A stretch of DNA of 35,881 nucleotides from Bacteroidales bacterium (GCA_017615435.1 JAGAAF010000053.1:1-35881), one strand, 5' to 3'; counted from the stretch's first letter, positions 17,564-25,823 are shown. Notes: generated by a model from the sequence alone, not told the origin. Numbers and translations are program-made.

Positions 17564-19959
17564 AACACGAAGTCTATTACGTCGTTGATGGTCTTTACGT
17601 AGTGGAAGGTGAGACCCTTGACGTAGATTTCCTTGATATCCTCCACGTCTTTACGGTTCTCCTCGCTGATGACGATGGTCTCCACTCCGGCTCTCTTGGC
17701 CGCAAGGATCTTTTCCTTGATGCCGCCCACCGGCAGGACCTTGCCCCTGAGGGTCATTTCGCCCGTCATAGCGATATGCTTCTTGATGGCTTTGCCGCGC
17801 AGGGCGCTGACCATAGATGTGACCATCGTGATGCCGGCGGAAGGGCCGTCCTTCGGGGTGGCGCCTTCGGGGACGTGGACGTGGAGGTCCTTGGCCGCGA
17901 ATTCCGCGCTGGTCATTCCGGCCATAGCGGGATGCGCCTTGATGTACTGGTAGGCGATGGTGGCGGATTCCTTCATCACGTCGCCGAGGTTGCCGGTCAT
18001 CGACAGCACTCCTTTGCCGTCTGAAACAGAGCTCTCGATAAAGAGGATTTCGCCTCCCATCTGGGTCCAAGCCAGGCCTGTGACCACACCGGGGCCTTCG
18101 TTGCCCTTCTGGAGGTCGTGCGCTGCGGTCGGCAGGCCGAGGTATTCCTTCAGGTGCTCGGGCTCGATGACGGTGGGGTAGTCCTCCTCCATAGCGATTT
18201 TCTTCGCGGTCACGCGCGCGATCTTCGCTATCTGCTTTTCGAGCGTACGCACACCGCTTTCGTGTGTGTACTCGTCGATTATCTTCTTCAGGGCCTTGCC
18301 GCTGATCTTGAGGGTCTTCTTGTCAAGGCCGTGCATCTCCAACTGCTTGGGGATGAGGTACTTCTTGGCGATCTCGATCTTCTCTTCGGCGAGATAACCG
18401 CTGACGTTGATCACCTCCATACGGTCCAGCAGGGCCGCCTGGATGGGGGCGATGCTGTTCGCCGTGGTGATGAAGAGGACGTTCGAGAGGTCGTAGTCGA
18501 TATCCAGATAGTTGTCGTGGAAGGTGCCGTTCTGCTCCGGGTCGAGGGCTTCGAGCAGGGCCGATGACGGATCGCCCTTGAAATCCTGCGAGAGCTTGTC
18601 GATCTCGTCCAGGACTATCACGGGGTTGCTCGTGCCGGCTTTGTTGATGCCGCCGAGGATTCTGCCGGGCAGTGCTCCGACATAGGTCTTGCGGTGCCCG
18701 CGGATCTCCGCTTCGTCGTGCATACCGCCGAGGGCGATGCGCACGTACTTGCGGCCCAGCGCGCGGGCTATGGACTTGCCGAGCGAGGTCTTACCGACAC
18801 CCGGAGGACCATAGAGGCAGAGGATAGGGGATTTCATATTCCCCTTCAGCTTCAGCACGGCGAGGTACTCGATGATACGGTCCTTGATGGTGTCAAGGCC
18901 GTAATGGTCCTCCTCGAGCACTTCCTTCGCGTGCTTGAGGTCCAGGTTGTCCTGGCTCATCTCCAGCCAAGGCAGGCTGAGCATAAACTCCAGGTAATTG
19001 TACTGGACCGAATAATCCGGGGAATTCGGATTGTATTTCTCGAGCTTGCCGAGCTCCTTCTCGAAGAGTTTCGCCACTTCCTCGGGCCACTTCTTCTGGG
19101 CGGCCTTTTCGCGGAATTTCTCGAACTCTTCGTTCTCGTCCATTCCGAGTTCCTCCTGAATGGTTCGGAGCTGATTGTTGAGGTAATACTCCCTCTGCTG
19201 CTGGTCGATTTCGCTCTTGACCTTGCGGTTGATCTCGTTCTTGATGTTCGAGAGTTGGAGCTGCGCGTCCAGTATGACGAGGAGTTTCATAGCCCTCGTG
19301 CGGACGTCGTCGTACTGCAGGAGTTCGGCTTTGTCGGCGAAGTTTTCCACCTCCACCGTCGTGGCGATGAAATTCACCAGGAATGCGAAGCTCTCGATGC
19401 TGCGCATAGCGGAGATAGCTTCCTTGGGGGCGAAATTGCTGGTGGAGATGATCTGGCTGGCCTTGTCTTTCAGCATACTGGCGAGCCCTTTGACGTCCTC
19501 GGAGTTTTCCTTGGTCATCACGTCGCTCAGATAACGCACCTGCGCGGTGATGTACGGGTCGTAATCGATCACGTACTCCATCTCGATGCGTTTGTGTCCC
19601 TGGAGGATGGCGGTGATGGTGCCGTCCGGCATCTCGAGGGTCTTGAGGATTTTGGCCACGGTGCCGTAGTTATACAGATCCACCTCCACGGGATCTTCCA
19701 CGGAAGGGTCGAGCTGGGGCACCGCGCCGATGAAGTAATCGTGCTTCTCGGCGTCCTGGATAAGTTTGATGGATTTCTCGCGGCCTATCGTTATGGGATA
19801 GATCGTCCCCGGGAAAAGAACCGCGCCCCTGAGGGCGAGGATGGGAAGGGTAGGGGGAAGCTCGCTGTCGCTGATCTTCGCCACTCCCTCACCGGAAACC
19901 ACCGGTATTATGTTCACTTCTGCGGCATTCTGCGAGAAGAAGTCCTTGTCTTTTATCAT
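17560..19959 (-). CDS. lon: ATP-dependent Lon protease
   Basis: A 799-residue soluble AAA+ protease that degrades damaged and regulatory proteins. Order: N-terminal substrate-binding domain (about 38-235, starting LPILALRGAVLFPGT), coiled-coil region (240-330), AAA+ module with Walker A GPPGVGKT (384-391) and Walker B VIVLDEIDK (447-455), and C-terminal protease with Ser707 (KDGPSAG) and Lys750 (GGIKEKIL), 43 residues apart as in E. coli Lon. Length is typical. ung follows with a 4-nt overlap, so the two are one transcript. A -7 box lies about 74 nt upstream; no heat-shock element is evident. Confidence 0.98.
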   Translation of the reverse strand: MIKDKDFFSQNAAEVNIIPVVSGEGVAKISDSELPPTLPILALRGAVLFPGTIYPITIGREKSIKLIQDAEKHDYFIGAVPQLDPSVEDPVEVDLYNYGTVAKILKTLEMPDGTITAILQGHKRIEMEYVIDYDPYITAQVRYLSDVMTKENSEDVKGLASMLKDKASQIISTSNFAPKEAISAMRSIESFAFLVNFIATTVEVENFADKAELLQYDDVRTRAMKLLVILDAQLQLSNIKNEINRKVKSEIDQQQREYYLNNQLRTIQEELGMDENEEFEKFREKAAQKKWPEEVAKLFEKELGKLEKYNPNSPDYSVQYNYLEFMLSLPWLEMSQDNLDLKHAKEVLEEDHYGLDTIKDRIIEYLAVLKLKGNMKSPILCLYGPPGVGKTSLGKSIARALGRKYVRIALGGMHDEAEIRGHRKTYVGALPGRILGGINKAGTSNPVIVLDEIDKLSQDFKGDPSSALLEALDPEQNGTFHDNYLDIDYDLSNVLFITTANSIAPIQAALLDRMEVINVSGYLAEEKIEIAKKYLIPKQLEMHGLDKKTLKISGKALKKIIDEYTHESGVRTLEKQIAKIARVTAKKIAMEEDYPTVIEPEHLKEYLGLPTAAHDLQKGNEGPGVVTGLAWTQMGGEILFIESSVSDGKGVLSMTGNLGDVMKESATIAYQYIKAHPAMAGMTSAEFAAKDLHVHVPEGATPKDGPSAGITMVTSMVSALRGKAIKKHIAMTGEMTLRGKVLPVGGIKEKILAAKRAGVETIVISEENRKDVEDIKEIYVKGLTFHYVKTINDVIDFVF

Positions 19960-20032
19960 ATAATTGTCAAAATGTCAGTTAAAATACTCCGCTTGTTATC
20001 GGTCAATCACCGTGCCAACGGAAGTCTGCTGA

Positions 20033-20040
20033 CAAATTTA
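20033..20040 (-). promoter_or_regulatory. -7 box of lon-ung
   Basis: On the minus strand TAAATTTG matches TAnnTTTG. The 5' UTR to the lon ATG would be about 65-70 nt. It lies back to back with the HU promoter, 6 nt from a plus-strand TATATTTG. Confidence 0.6.
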
Positions 20041-20046
20041 CATTAC

Positions 20047-20081
20047 TATATTTGATTTCTAAAAAAATAAGTCTATTTTTG
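20047..20081 (+). promoter_or_regulatory. Promoter region of hup
   Basis: Two TAnnTTTG matches occur: TATATTTG (20047-20054) and TATTTTTG (20074-20081). The TTTG at 20051-20054 is 19 bp upstream of the second box, so the pair may be one promoter (-33 and -7) rather than two tandem promoters. The 5' UTR from the second box is about 48 nt. Confidence 0.65.
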
Positions 20082-20132
20082 CAGTCCGCTTTTCGGTAAA
20101 AGCAATTAGTTAGTTATTAGATATTTAGAGAG

Positions 20133-20408
20133 ATGACAAAAGCAGACATCGTTAACAAGATCGCCAAGAACACCGGTCTCGAGAAGACTGAGGTGCAGAC
20201 TGTTATTGAAGGTTTCATGGAGAGTGTTATTGAGTCACTGGCAAAGGACGAGCCCGTGTACCTCCGTGGCTTCGGCAGCTTCATCATCAAGCACCGCGCA
20301 GAGAAGACAGCCCGCGACATCACAAAGCAGACCACTATCGTGATTCCTGCACACGATATCCCGGCTTTCAAGCCTGCCGACAGCTTTATGGAGAAAGTGA
20401 GCAAATAA
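20133..20408 (+). CDS. hup: HU/IHF-family DNA-binding protein
   Basis: A 91-residue nucleoid protein: MTKADIVNKIAKNTGLEKTE, then VYLRGFGSFIIKHRAEKTARD and the C-terminal PAFKPADSFMEKV. HU-type proteins bend DNA and organise the nucleoid as dimers. The beta-arm region (KHRAEKTARDITKQTTIVIPAHDI) has the expected length, but the usual RNPxTG tip is altered to TIVIPAHD, as often seen in Bacteroidota paralogs. It contains the only CATG found in the window (20216-20219). It precedes a small basic protein gene by 18 nt. Confidence 0.95.
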   Translation: MTKADIVNKIAKNTGLEKTEVQTVIEGFMESVIESLAKDEPVYLRGFGSFIIKHRAEKTARDITKQTTIVIPAHDIPAFKPADSFMEKVSK

Positions 20409-20426
20409 TTTTAAAACCTTAATAAT

Positions 20427-20516
20427 ATGCCCAACGGAAAGAAGCATAAGCGTCACAAGATGGCGACGCACAAGCGTAAAAAACGTTTGCGCAAGAACAG
20501 ACACAAGAAGAAATAA
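20427..20516 (+). CDS. 29-residue basic ribosomal-type protein
   Basis: The ATG at 20427 opens a frame of 29 codons with about 60 percent Lys/Arg/His (MPNGKKHKRHKM, then THKRKKRLRKNRHKKK). The composition and the HKMxTHKRKKR pattern resemble tiny ribosomal proteins of the bS22/mS38 (AURKAIP1/COX24) type and the extra small proteins reported from Bacteroidota ribosomes. It lies between hup and a terminator, 53 nt before rng, in a position that suits constitutive translation-related expression. The call rests on composition and context; binding to ribosome or rRNA is inferred. Confidence 0.75.
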   Translation: MPNGKKHKRHKMATHKRKKRLRKNRHKKK

Positions 20517-20530
20517 TTCAGTGTCGCACT

Positions 20531-20565
20531 AGGTCCTCGGGAGATCCGAAGGGCCTTTTTGTTTT
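20531..20565 (+). terminator. Intrinsic terminator or attenuator upstream of rng
   Basis: AGGTCCTCGG (531-540) pairs with CCGAAGGGCCT (546-556, one bulge), followed by TTTTTGTTTT. The T-tract ends 4 nt before the rng ATG at 20570 and I see no promoter between, so rng must be expressed by readthrough. Confidence 0.75.
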
Positions 20566-20569
20566 GTCT

Positions 20570-22132
20570 ATGGATATCGAAAAATCAGAGAAAGACCTGG
20601 TGGTCTCAGTAGGCCGCACAGAGGTGAAGCTCGCGCTTATGGAGAACCATAAGCTCATCGAGTACAACAGAGAGTCCAGCCAGGGTCACAGCTTCTCGGT
20701 GGGAGACGTCTTCCTCGGAAGAGTGAAGAAGCTCCTTCCCGCCCTGAACGCTGCTTTCGTCGATATCGGTGACAGCAAGGAGGCGTTCATCCACTACCTG
20801 GATCTGGGCCTGTATTTCACGGCGTTCGACAATTTCGTGAAGAAGTCGAACCCGAATACGGACCTCAAGACCCTTTATTCGCACACTCAGATAGGCCCGG
20901 CCCTGGAGAAGGATGGCAAGATAGAGAATGTGCTTTCGGTAGGCCAGATGATCATCTGCCAGATTGTCAAAGAACCGATTTCGACCAAAGGGTCCCGGCT
21001 GACCGCTGAGATTTCGCTGGCAGGACGAAACATTGTACTGCTCCCTTTCGCGCAGAAAGTGAGCGTTTCCCAGAAAATCTCTTCGAAAGAAGAGCGCAAG
21101 AGGCTCGAGACCCTCGTGCGGAGTATCCTCCCGCGCAACTATGGCGCCATCATCCGCACCGCCTCCGAAGGCAACAATGCCGCGGTGCTGGTGGCCGAAG
21201 CGAAGTCGCTGATAGAGAAATGGGAAGAATCGTGGAAGAAGATTGCGAAAGACAAGTCGGTCGGTCTGCTCTTCACTGAGTATTCGAAGACCACCACCAT
21301 CCTTCGCGACTTGCTGAACGATTCCTTCACCAATGTCTATGTGGACGACCCGGCCATCTACGAGGAAACCCGCAAGTACATTTCGCTTATCTCTCCGGAG
21401 CAGGAGAAGATAGTGAAGCTCTACGAAGGCAAGGAGCCAATTTTCGACCATTTCGAGGTCACCCGCCAGATCAAGAGCTCTTTCGGCAAGGTGGTCCCTA
21501 TGAAGCAGGGAGCATACCTTGTGATTGAAAGCACAGAAGCCCTGAATGTGATCGACGTGAACAGCGGCATCCGCGCAAAGACTACCGACCGCGAAGAGAA
21601 CACCTTCGAGGTGAACAAGATAGCTGCGGAAGAAATCGCGCGTCAGCTCAGGCTCAGGGATATGGGCGGCATCATAATCGTGGATTTCATCGATATGGAC
21701 TCCCAGGAGCACCGTAACGAACTCCACAAATATATGATGGACCTTATGGAATCCGACAGGGCGAAGCACAACGTGCTGCCTCTGACGAAGTTCGGTCTGA
21801 TGCAGATCACCCGTCAGAGAATACGCCCCGTAACAGAAATCAACACCACGGAGCAGTGCCCCCTCTGCCACGGCACGGGCAAGATCGCTTCCACGGTGGT
21901 AATCGACGAGCAGGTTGAGCGTCAGCTCGCTTACTACGTCACCGACAAGGGCCTTCACAATCTTACCCTCAGGGTGAGCCCCATTCTGGGAGCATACCTT
22001 ACGAGGGGCTTCAGGTCTTTCGTCGCAAAGTGGAGACGCAAGTACAAATGCAGGTTGAAAGTCGTCGAATCGACCGACAACAGTATCCTCCAGTACGAAT
22101 TTTTAAACGCTGACGGAGAGGTCCTGGAATAA
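20570..22132 (+). CDS. rng: Ribonuclease E/G family endoribonuclease
   Basis: A 520-residue RNase G-type enzyme that cuts single-stranded RNA and takes part in rRNA processing and mRNA decay. An S1 domain with insert covers residues about 40-130 (VGDVFLGRVKKLLPALNAAFVDIG). The DNase I-like catalytic part carries metal-binding D329 (NVIDVNSG) and D372 (IIIVDFIDM), and the zinc-link motif CPLCHGTGKI lies near 440. The C-terminal scaffold of RNase E is absent, as in RNase G. The ATG at 20570 is preferred over a TTG two codons upstream, which lies in the terminator T-tract. Possible autoregulation through the preceding terminator is inferred. Confidence 0.95.
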   Translation: MDIEKSEKDLVVSVGRTEVKLALMENHKLIEYNRESSQGHSFSVGDVFLGRVKKLLPALNAAFVDIGDSKEAFIHYLDLGLYFTAFDNFVKKSNPNTDLKTLYSHTQIGPALEKDGKIENVLSVGQMIICQIVKEPISTKGSRLTAEISLAGRNIVLLPFAQKVSVSQKISSKEERKRLETLVRSILPRNYGAIIRTASEGNNAAVLVAEAKSLIEKWEESWKKIAKDKSVGLLFTEYSKTTTILRDLLNDSFTNVYVDDPAIYEETRKYISLISPEQEKIVKLYEGKEPIFDHFEVTRQIKSSFGKVVPMKQGAYLVIESTEALNVIDVNSGIRAKTTDREENTFEVNKIAAEEIARQLRLRDMGGIIIVDFIDMDSQEHRNELHKYMMDLMESDRAKHNVLPLTKFGLMQITRQRIRPVTEINTTEQCPLCHGTGKIASTVVIDEQVERQLAYYVTDKGLHNLTLRVSPILGAYLTRGFRSFVAKWRRKYKCRLKVVESTDNSILQYEFLNADGEVLE

Positions 22133-22149
22133 GGACCTCTCTTTATTTA
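22116..22149. terminator. Bidirectional terminator between rng and alr
   Basis: GAGAGGTCC (22116-22124) and GGACCTCTC (22133-22141) form a perfect 9-bp stem whose 8-nt loop contains the rng stop codon; TTTATTTA follows on the plus strand. The alr stop codon lies just beyond, so the hairpin may serve both convergent genes. Confidence 0.8.
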
Positions 22150-23259
22150 TCCTCTGACCACCACGCGCTCGATCCTGCGGGGGACGGAGGTGAGGATTTC
22201 GTAGGGGATGGTGCCGAGAATCTGGGCGAGTTCCTCGACCGTGGGGTCTTCGCCGAAGATGGTCACGGTGTCGCCGACTTTCACGCCGAGGCCGGTGACG
22301 TCGATCATACACATATCCATACAGATATTGCCGACGGTCTTTGCGCGGTGACCCGCGACGCTGAAGCTGGCGGTGCCGCAGCCGAGATGCCTGTCGAGGC
22401 CGTCGGCGTAGCCAACAGGGATCGTCGCGATCTCCATACCGGAGGCGGGGATCTGCCCCCGGCGGCTGTAACCTATCGTGCCGTCTTCAGGTCTGAGCGT
22501 TTTCACCTGCAGCACCTTGACCTTCAGCGATGCGACCGGAGTCAACTTGACGCCAGGCAGTGCAGAGATGCCGTAGATACCGATGCCCAGGCGGACCATA
22601 TCGAACTGATACTGCGGGAAACGCTCTATGCCGGCGCTGTTCAAGATGTGCCGCATCGGCTTATATCCCAGCGATTCCGAAAGCGCTGTGAAGCCCTCTT
22701 CGAACAGCGCGACCTGGCCCAGAGTGAATTCATCCTGGGCGGGATCTTCAGCTGCTGCGAGATGAGAGTAAACAGACTTCACGCGAACGGCCTTGCACTC
22801 GCGAAGATAGGCCATCAGCGCCTCGAGTTCGGCGCTCATAAAGCCCAGCCTGTGCATACCCGTGTCCAGTTTGATATGAATGGGGTAATTCTCTATACGG
22901 CGGGCTTCCAGGCAAGCGACAAACTCTCTAAGAGTGTCCAGGTTCGGAATTCCCGGCTCCAGACGATTGTCGATTATCTCCTCGAAGAAGTCCGTTCCGG
23001 CGGTCAAAACCAGAACAGGCAGCGAGATACCGGCCTGCCTGAGTTCGATACCCTCGACCGGCAGCGCCACGGCGAGATAATCCGCGCCGGCCTGCTGCAT
23101 CATCGAGGCGAACTCCACCGCGCCGTGGCCATAGGCATTCGCCTTCAAGAGCACAAGCAGTTTCGTCTCGGGCTTCAGCAATCCGCGGAAGTACGAGTAG
23201 TTTGCAAGGCAGCCCGGCAGATTCAACTCCAGGCGGCTGAAATCATTCTCCCTGGCCAT
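22147..23259 (-). CDS. alr: Alanine racemase
   Basis: A 370-residue PLP enzyme that makes D-alanine for peptidoglycan. Lys39 in LLKANAYGHG binds PLP, and Tyr264 (GTIGYSRRG) is the second catalytic base; both positions match the Geobacillus enzyme. Other motifs: HIKLDTGMHRLGF, RLGIGIYG and ICMDMCMIDVT. There is no fused MurF domain, unlike some Bacteroidota homologues. The start overlaps the upstream ManA-like gene by 17 nt, so the two are co-transcribed from the promoter at 24245-24252. Confidence 0.95.
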   Translation of the reverse strand: MARENDFSRLELNLPGCLANYSYFRGLLKPETKLLVLLKANAYGHGAVEFASMMQQAGADYLAVALPVEGIELRQAGISLPVLVLTAGTDFFEEIIDNRLEPGIPNLDTLREFVACLEARRIENYPIHIKLDTGMHRLGFMSAELEALMAYLRECKAVRVKSVYSHLAAAEDPAQDEFTLGQVALFEEGFTALSESLGYKPMRHILNSAGIERFPQYQFDMVRLGIGIYGISALPGVKLTPVASLKVKVLQVKTLRPEDGTIGYSRRGQIPASGMEIATIPVGYADGLDRHLGCGTASFSVAGHRAKTVGNICMDMCMIDVTGLGVKVGDTVTIFGEDPTVEELAQILGTIPYEILTSVPRRIERVVVRG

Positions 23260-24229
23260 CGATATACGAATCTTTTTCGGGTTTATACTCTGTCATTATC
23301 TCAAGCACGGAGGTCGTCTGCGCGAGGGGTGCGAGGATGAAATCGTCCACTTCCGCAGGCATCAGCAGCGCCTGACCTGCCTCGAGCTGGTAGTCCGCTT
23401 TCACGGGAGCCTGAAGCTGAACGACCGCTTTGCCATAGAGGCACATATACACCGCGTATGAATTGTGGTCGCCACCGGTAATGTGAAGCGGGTCGCGAAG
23501 GTCCATCTTACGGACGGTGAACTGCGGCAGGTCGGCGAGGAACTTCATCCCCTGACGGCCGCTCGTGGGAACTTCCGCCGGTACATAGGCACGGTAGTCG
23601 ATGAAATCCAGCGCATCCACTATGCTCATCGCGGGGTCGAACTCCTCTTCGCTGACCTGCCCGCCCCACGCGTACACGCAGAAATCCAGCGCCGACGATT
23701 CGGAGACCTCCACTATTTCGAGCGAACCCACGGCTCCGTGGACAAGGCCCGGCGCGATGCGGTAGAAATCGCCAGCCTTCGGCGCGACCATATTCACGAC
23801 CGATTCGAGCGCACCGGTCTTGATGCCGTCGATCAGCTCGGATGCGTCCGTAGCTCGCTTCCATCCAAGGCACAGGCGAGCATCCGGGGCCGCTTTGGCG
23901 ACATACCAGATCTTCTCACGCCCGAGCGAGTCGTAGCGCTGACCGGCGATTTCGTCGTCCGGGTGCACCCGCAGCGGCATCTTGCCTTCGCAGCGGATGT
24001 GCTTCACCTGCACGGGGAAGAGACGGCCGTAGGACGCGAAGACGTGGTCGCCCACGACGCGGTCCATATAGGTATCCATCACCTCGCTGAGCGTGTTCGC
24101 GGCCAGCCAGCCGTCTGCAACGACAGTGTCGCGATACCCCAGGTCCGCGACCTTGAAAGAATCGCAGCCCCAGGAATAATTGTCTTCCAGCGGGAGGAAT
24201 CGCAGCGGATACAGTTTCTTCTCTTCCAT
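23243..24229 (-). CDS. Class I mannose-6-phosphate isomerase-like protein
   Basis: A 328-residue type I PMI-like cupin. Start chosen at 24227-24229 (MEEKKLYPLRFLPLEDNYSWG), because the ATG at 24247 lies at or before the predicted mRNA start. Family landmarks: ANTLSEV, LRVHPDDE (86-93), GREKIWYV (103-110), KAGDFYRIAPGLVHGA (151-166) and EVSESSALDFCVYAWG. Predicted metal ligands are H89, E105 and H164; the Gln that normally precedes the first His by two positions (QVHP) is Arg87 here. The enzyme would interconvert mannose-6-P and fructose-6-P, but the altered ligand leaves activity uncertain. Co-transcribed with alr. Confidence 0.8.
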   Translation of the reverse strand: MEEKKLYPLRFLPLEDNYSWGCDSFKVADLGYRDTVVADGWLAANTLSEVMDTYMDRVVGDHVFASYGRLFPVQVKHIRCEGKMPLRVHPDDEIAGQRYDSLGREKIWYVAKAAPDARLCLGWKRATDASELIDGIKTGALESVVNMVAPKAGDFYRIAPGLVHGAVGSLEIVEVSESSALDFCVYAWGGQVSEEEFDPAMSIVDALDFIDYRAYVPAEVPTSGRQGMKFLADLPQFTVRKMDLRDPLHITGGDHNSYAVYMCLYGKAVVQLQAPVKADYQLEAGQALLMPAEVDDFILAPLAQTTSVLEIMTEYKPEKDSYIDGQGE

Positions 24230-24244
24230 AAAAACGAAATCATA

Positions 24245-24252
24245 CAAAAATA
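24245..24252 (-). promoter_or_regulatory. -7 box of the ManA-like/alr operon
   Basis: The minus strand reads TATTTTTG (TAnnTTTG). It lies 15 nt before the ATG at 24229 and excludes the ATG at 24247. It is back to back with the DJ-1 promoter, 12 nt away. Confidence 0.6.
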
Positions 24253-24264
24253 CTCAATATTTCC

Positions 24265-24272
24265 TATATTTG
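24265..24272 (+). promoter_or_regulatory. -7 box of the DJ-1-like/rubrerythrin operon
   Basis: TATATTTG ends 5 nt before the ATG at 24278, so the transcript should be leaderless or nearly so. Confidence 0.65.
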
Positions 24273-24277
24273 AAGAT

Positions 24278-24856
24278 ATGAAAGGAATCAATATTTTTCT
24301 TGCGGACGGCTTCGAGGATATGGAAGCCCTCGCAGTGAACGACGTCCTTCGCAGAGGCGGCCTGGACGTGTGCCTGGTGAGCATAGGCGAAGATCCGTTC
24401 GTGGTATCATCGCACGGAGTGACGGTGGGCCCCGAAGCCTTCCTGTACGACTTCGATGAAGACCACACCGGAACGGGACCCGAAGATTTTATGATCTTCC
24501 CCGGCGGTATGCCCGGCACTAAGAATCTTGCCGCAAGCGAGGCCCTGGTCCGCGCGATGCGCGAGCACTACGCCGAAGGCGGTTCGCTCGCCGCCATCTG
24601 CGCCGCCCCCGGCCTCGTACTCAGCCAGTTGAAGGATGTCCAGGGTCTGGAATTCACCTGCTTCGACGGATTCCAGGACTATTTGATCGAGAAAGGCGCG
24701 AAGTTCGTGAATAAGCCTGCCGTCAAGTCCGGACGCATCATCACCGGCCGCAGCGCCGGACACGCCGTGGCATTCGCACTCGAAATTCTCAAGGCGGTCA
24801 ATGGCGAAGAAGCGGCGGAAAAGGTTCGTTATGCACTTATGTTAGACACCAAATAA
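24278..24856 (+). CDS. DJ-1/PfpI family protein (YajL/ThiJ-like)
   Basis: A 192-residue cytosolic protein: [20 protein letters not shown] at the N-terminus, [14 protein letters not shown] in the middle and the nucleophile elbow [11 protein letters not shown] with Cys108. Glu16 corresponds to the Glu18 that polarises the Cys in human DJ-1. The C-terminus has [19 protein letters not shown]-1/YajL proteins protect against oxidative and carbonyl damage, with chaperone, protease or glyoxalase activity claimed for various members. The start follows the promoter box by 5 nt; in-frame upstream codons lie in the opposite gene. It is 13 nt upstream of rubrerythrin, which fits a stress-defence pair. Confidence 0.92.
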   Translation: MKGINIFLADGFEDMEALAVNDVLRRGGLDVCLVSIGEDPFVVSSHGVTVGPEAFLYDFDEDHTGTGPEDFMIFPGGMPGTKNLAASEALVRAMREHYAEGGSLAAICAAPGLVLSQLKDVQGLEFTCFDGFQDYLIEKGAKFVNKPAVKSGRIITGRSAGHAVAFALEILKAVNGEEAAEKVRYALMLDTK

Positions 24857-24869
24857 ACTGATACCAATT

Positions 24870-25418
24870 ATGAAGAAAAAATTCAGATGCTTAGTATGCG
24901 GATACGTGTACGAAGGCGAAAACCCTCCTGCAGAATGTCCGTTGTGCCACGCCAAGAGCGAGAAATTCGTGGAAGTGCTGGAAGAGAGTGAAAAGTTCGC
25001 TTGCGAGCATAAACTCGGAGACGGCCAGGTGGAGGATGCAGAGATTATGGAAGCCCTTCACAATGATTTCCGCGGTGAATGCACCGAAGTGGGAATGTAT
25101 CTCGCGATGAGCCGCCAGGCGGACCGCGAGGGCTACCCGGAAATAGCTGAAGCTTTCAAACGCTACGCTTTCGAAGAGGCTGAGCACGCCGCCAAGTTCG
25201 CTGAACTTCTCGGGGAACTTGTCTGGGACACCAAGACCAACCTCCAGAAGAGGGCCGAGGCCGAAGCCGGCGCCTGCGAGGGTAAGCTCGCCACCGCCGT
25301 CAAGGCCAAGAAACTCGGCTACGATGCCATCCACGACACCGTCCACGAAATGGCAAAGGATGAAGCCCGTCACGGAGCAGGTTTCCGCGGACTTCTCAAG
25401 AGGTATTTCGGAAAGTAA
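24870..25418 (+). CDS. Rubrerythrin, reverse (N-terminal rubredoxin) type
   Basis: A 182-residue non-haem iron protein. Residues 4-33 form a rubredoxin-like domain ([13 protein letters not shown] and [13 protein letters not shown], two CxxC pairs for one Fe). The ferritin-like four-helix diiron domain follows, with ligands in [21 protein letters not shown] and [12 protein letters not shown]. The rubredoxin-first order is that of reverse rubrerythrins, which reduce hydrogen peroxide (NADH peroxidase systems) in anaerobes. The stop codon abuts the convergent S4-protein stop. The redox partner is not in the window. Confidence 0.93.
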   Translation: MKKKFRCLVCGYVYEGENPPAECPLCHAKSEKFVEVLEESEKFACEHKLGDGQVEDAEIMEALHNDFRGECTEVGMYLAMSRQADREGYPEIAEAFKRYAFEEAEHAAKFAELLGELVWDTKTNLQKRAEAEAGACEGKLATAVKAKKLGYDAIHDTVHEMAKDEARHGAGFRGLLKRYFGK

Positions 25419-25814
25419 TTACTCCTCGTCGGAGTCGAAAGAATCCCAAAGGGCGTCGATGGTTCGGCGCTCTTTTTTCGTGGGACGGCCGGCGCCGCGC
25501 TCGCGCCGTACGAAGAACGTTTCCACAGGGGCGCGCAGTTTGTCGAGCTCGTCCTGCGGGGTGAGGTTTTCGGCATACTCGGCCACCAGCACGGCGCCGA
25601 CGCGTTTCTCCAGAAACGCCAGGACCTTGTACGTGAACACGACCATTCCCTTGCGCACCTCGATTACCTCCCCGATTTTCAGAGGCCTGGAAGGCTTGCA
25701 GTTCGTGCCGTTGATCTTCACCTTTCCGCCGTTGCACGCATCGGTCGCCTCAGTGCGCGTCTTGAACGCCCTGATCGCCCACAGATATTTGTCTATTCTT
25801 ACGCTGTCCGCCAT
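25419..25814 (-). CDS. S4-domain RNA-binding protein (Hsp15/HslR-like)
   Basis: A 131-residue protein. Residues 5-65 are an S4 domain (VRIDKYLWAIRAFKTRTEAT, then GGKVKINGTNCKPSRPLKIGE), as in Hsp15, which in E. coli binds 50S subunits carrying stalled nascent chains. The C-terminal half holds basic (RRERGAGRPTKKERR) and acidic (WDSFDSDEE) stretches as in Hsp15. The ATG at 25812-25814 lies 9 nt from a -7 box; longer in-frame versions would run through the divergent promoter and the DUF4290 gene. Role in ribosome rescue is inferred from family. Confidence 0.88.
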   Translation of the reverse strand: MADSVRIDKYLWAIRAFKTRTEATDACNGGKVKINGTNCKPSRPLKIGEVIEVRKGMVVFTYKVLAFLEKRVGAVLVAEYAENLTPQDELDKLRAPVETFFVRRERGAGRPTKKERRTIDALWDSFDSDEE

Positions 25815-25823
25815 ATTGTTCCC

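Noticed and set aside
18694..20055. 453-codon open frame antisense to lon
   Set aside because: It lies fully opposite a clear lon gene, is His/Val/Leu/Asp-rich like a mirror of GC-rich codons, and has no recognisable domain or promoter.
20606..21958. 450-codon open frame antisense to rng
   Set aside because: Mirror of the rng coding strand; no domain, and rng is certain.
23465..24277. Long upstream extension of the DJ-1-like gene
   Set aside because: Antisense to the ManA-like gene and upstream of the promoter box; the DJ-1 fold starts exactly at 24278.
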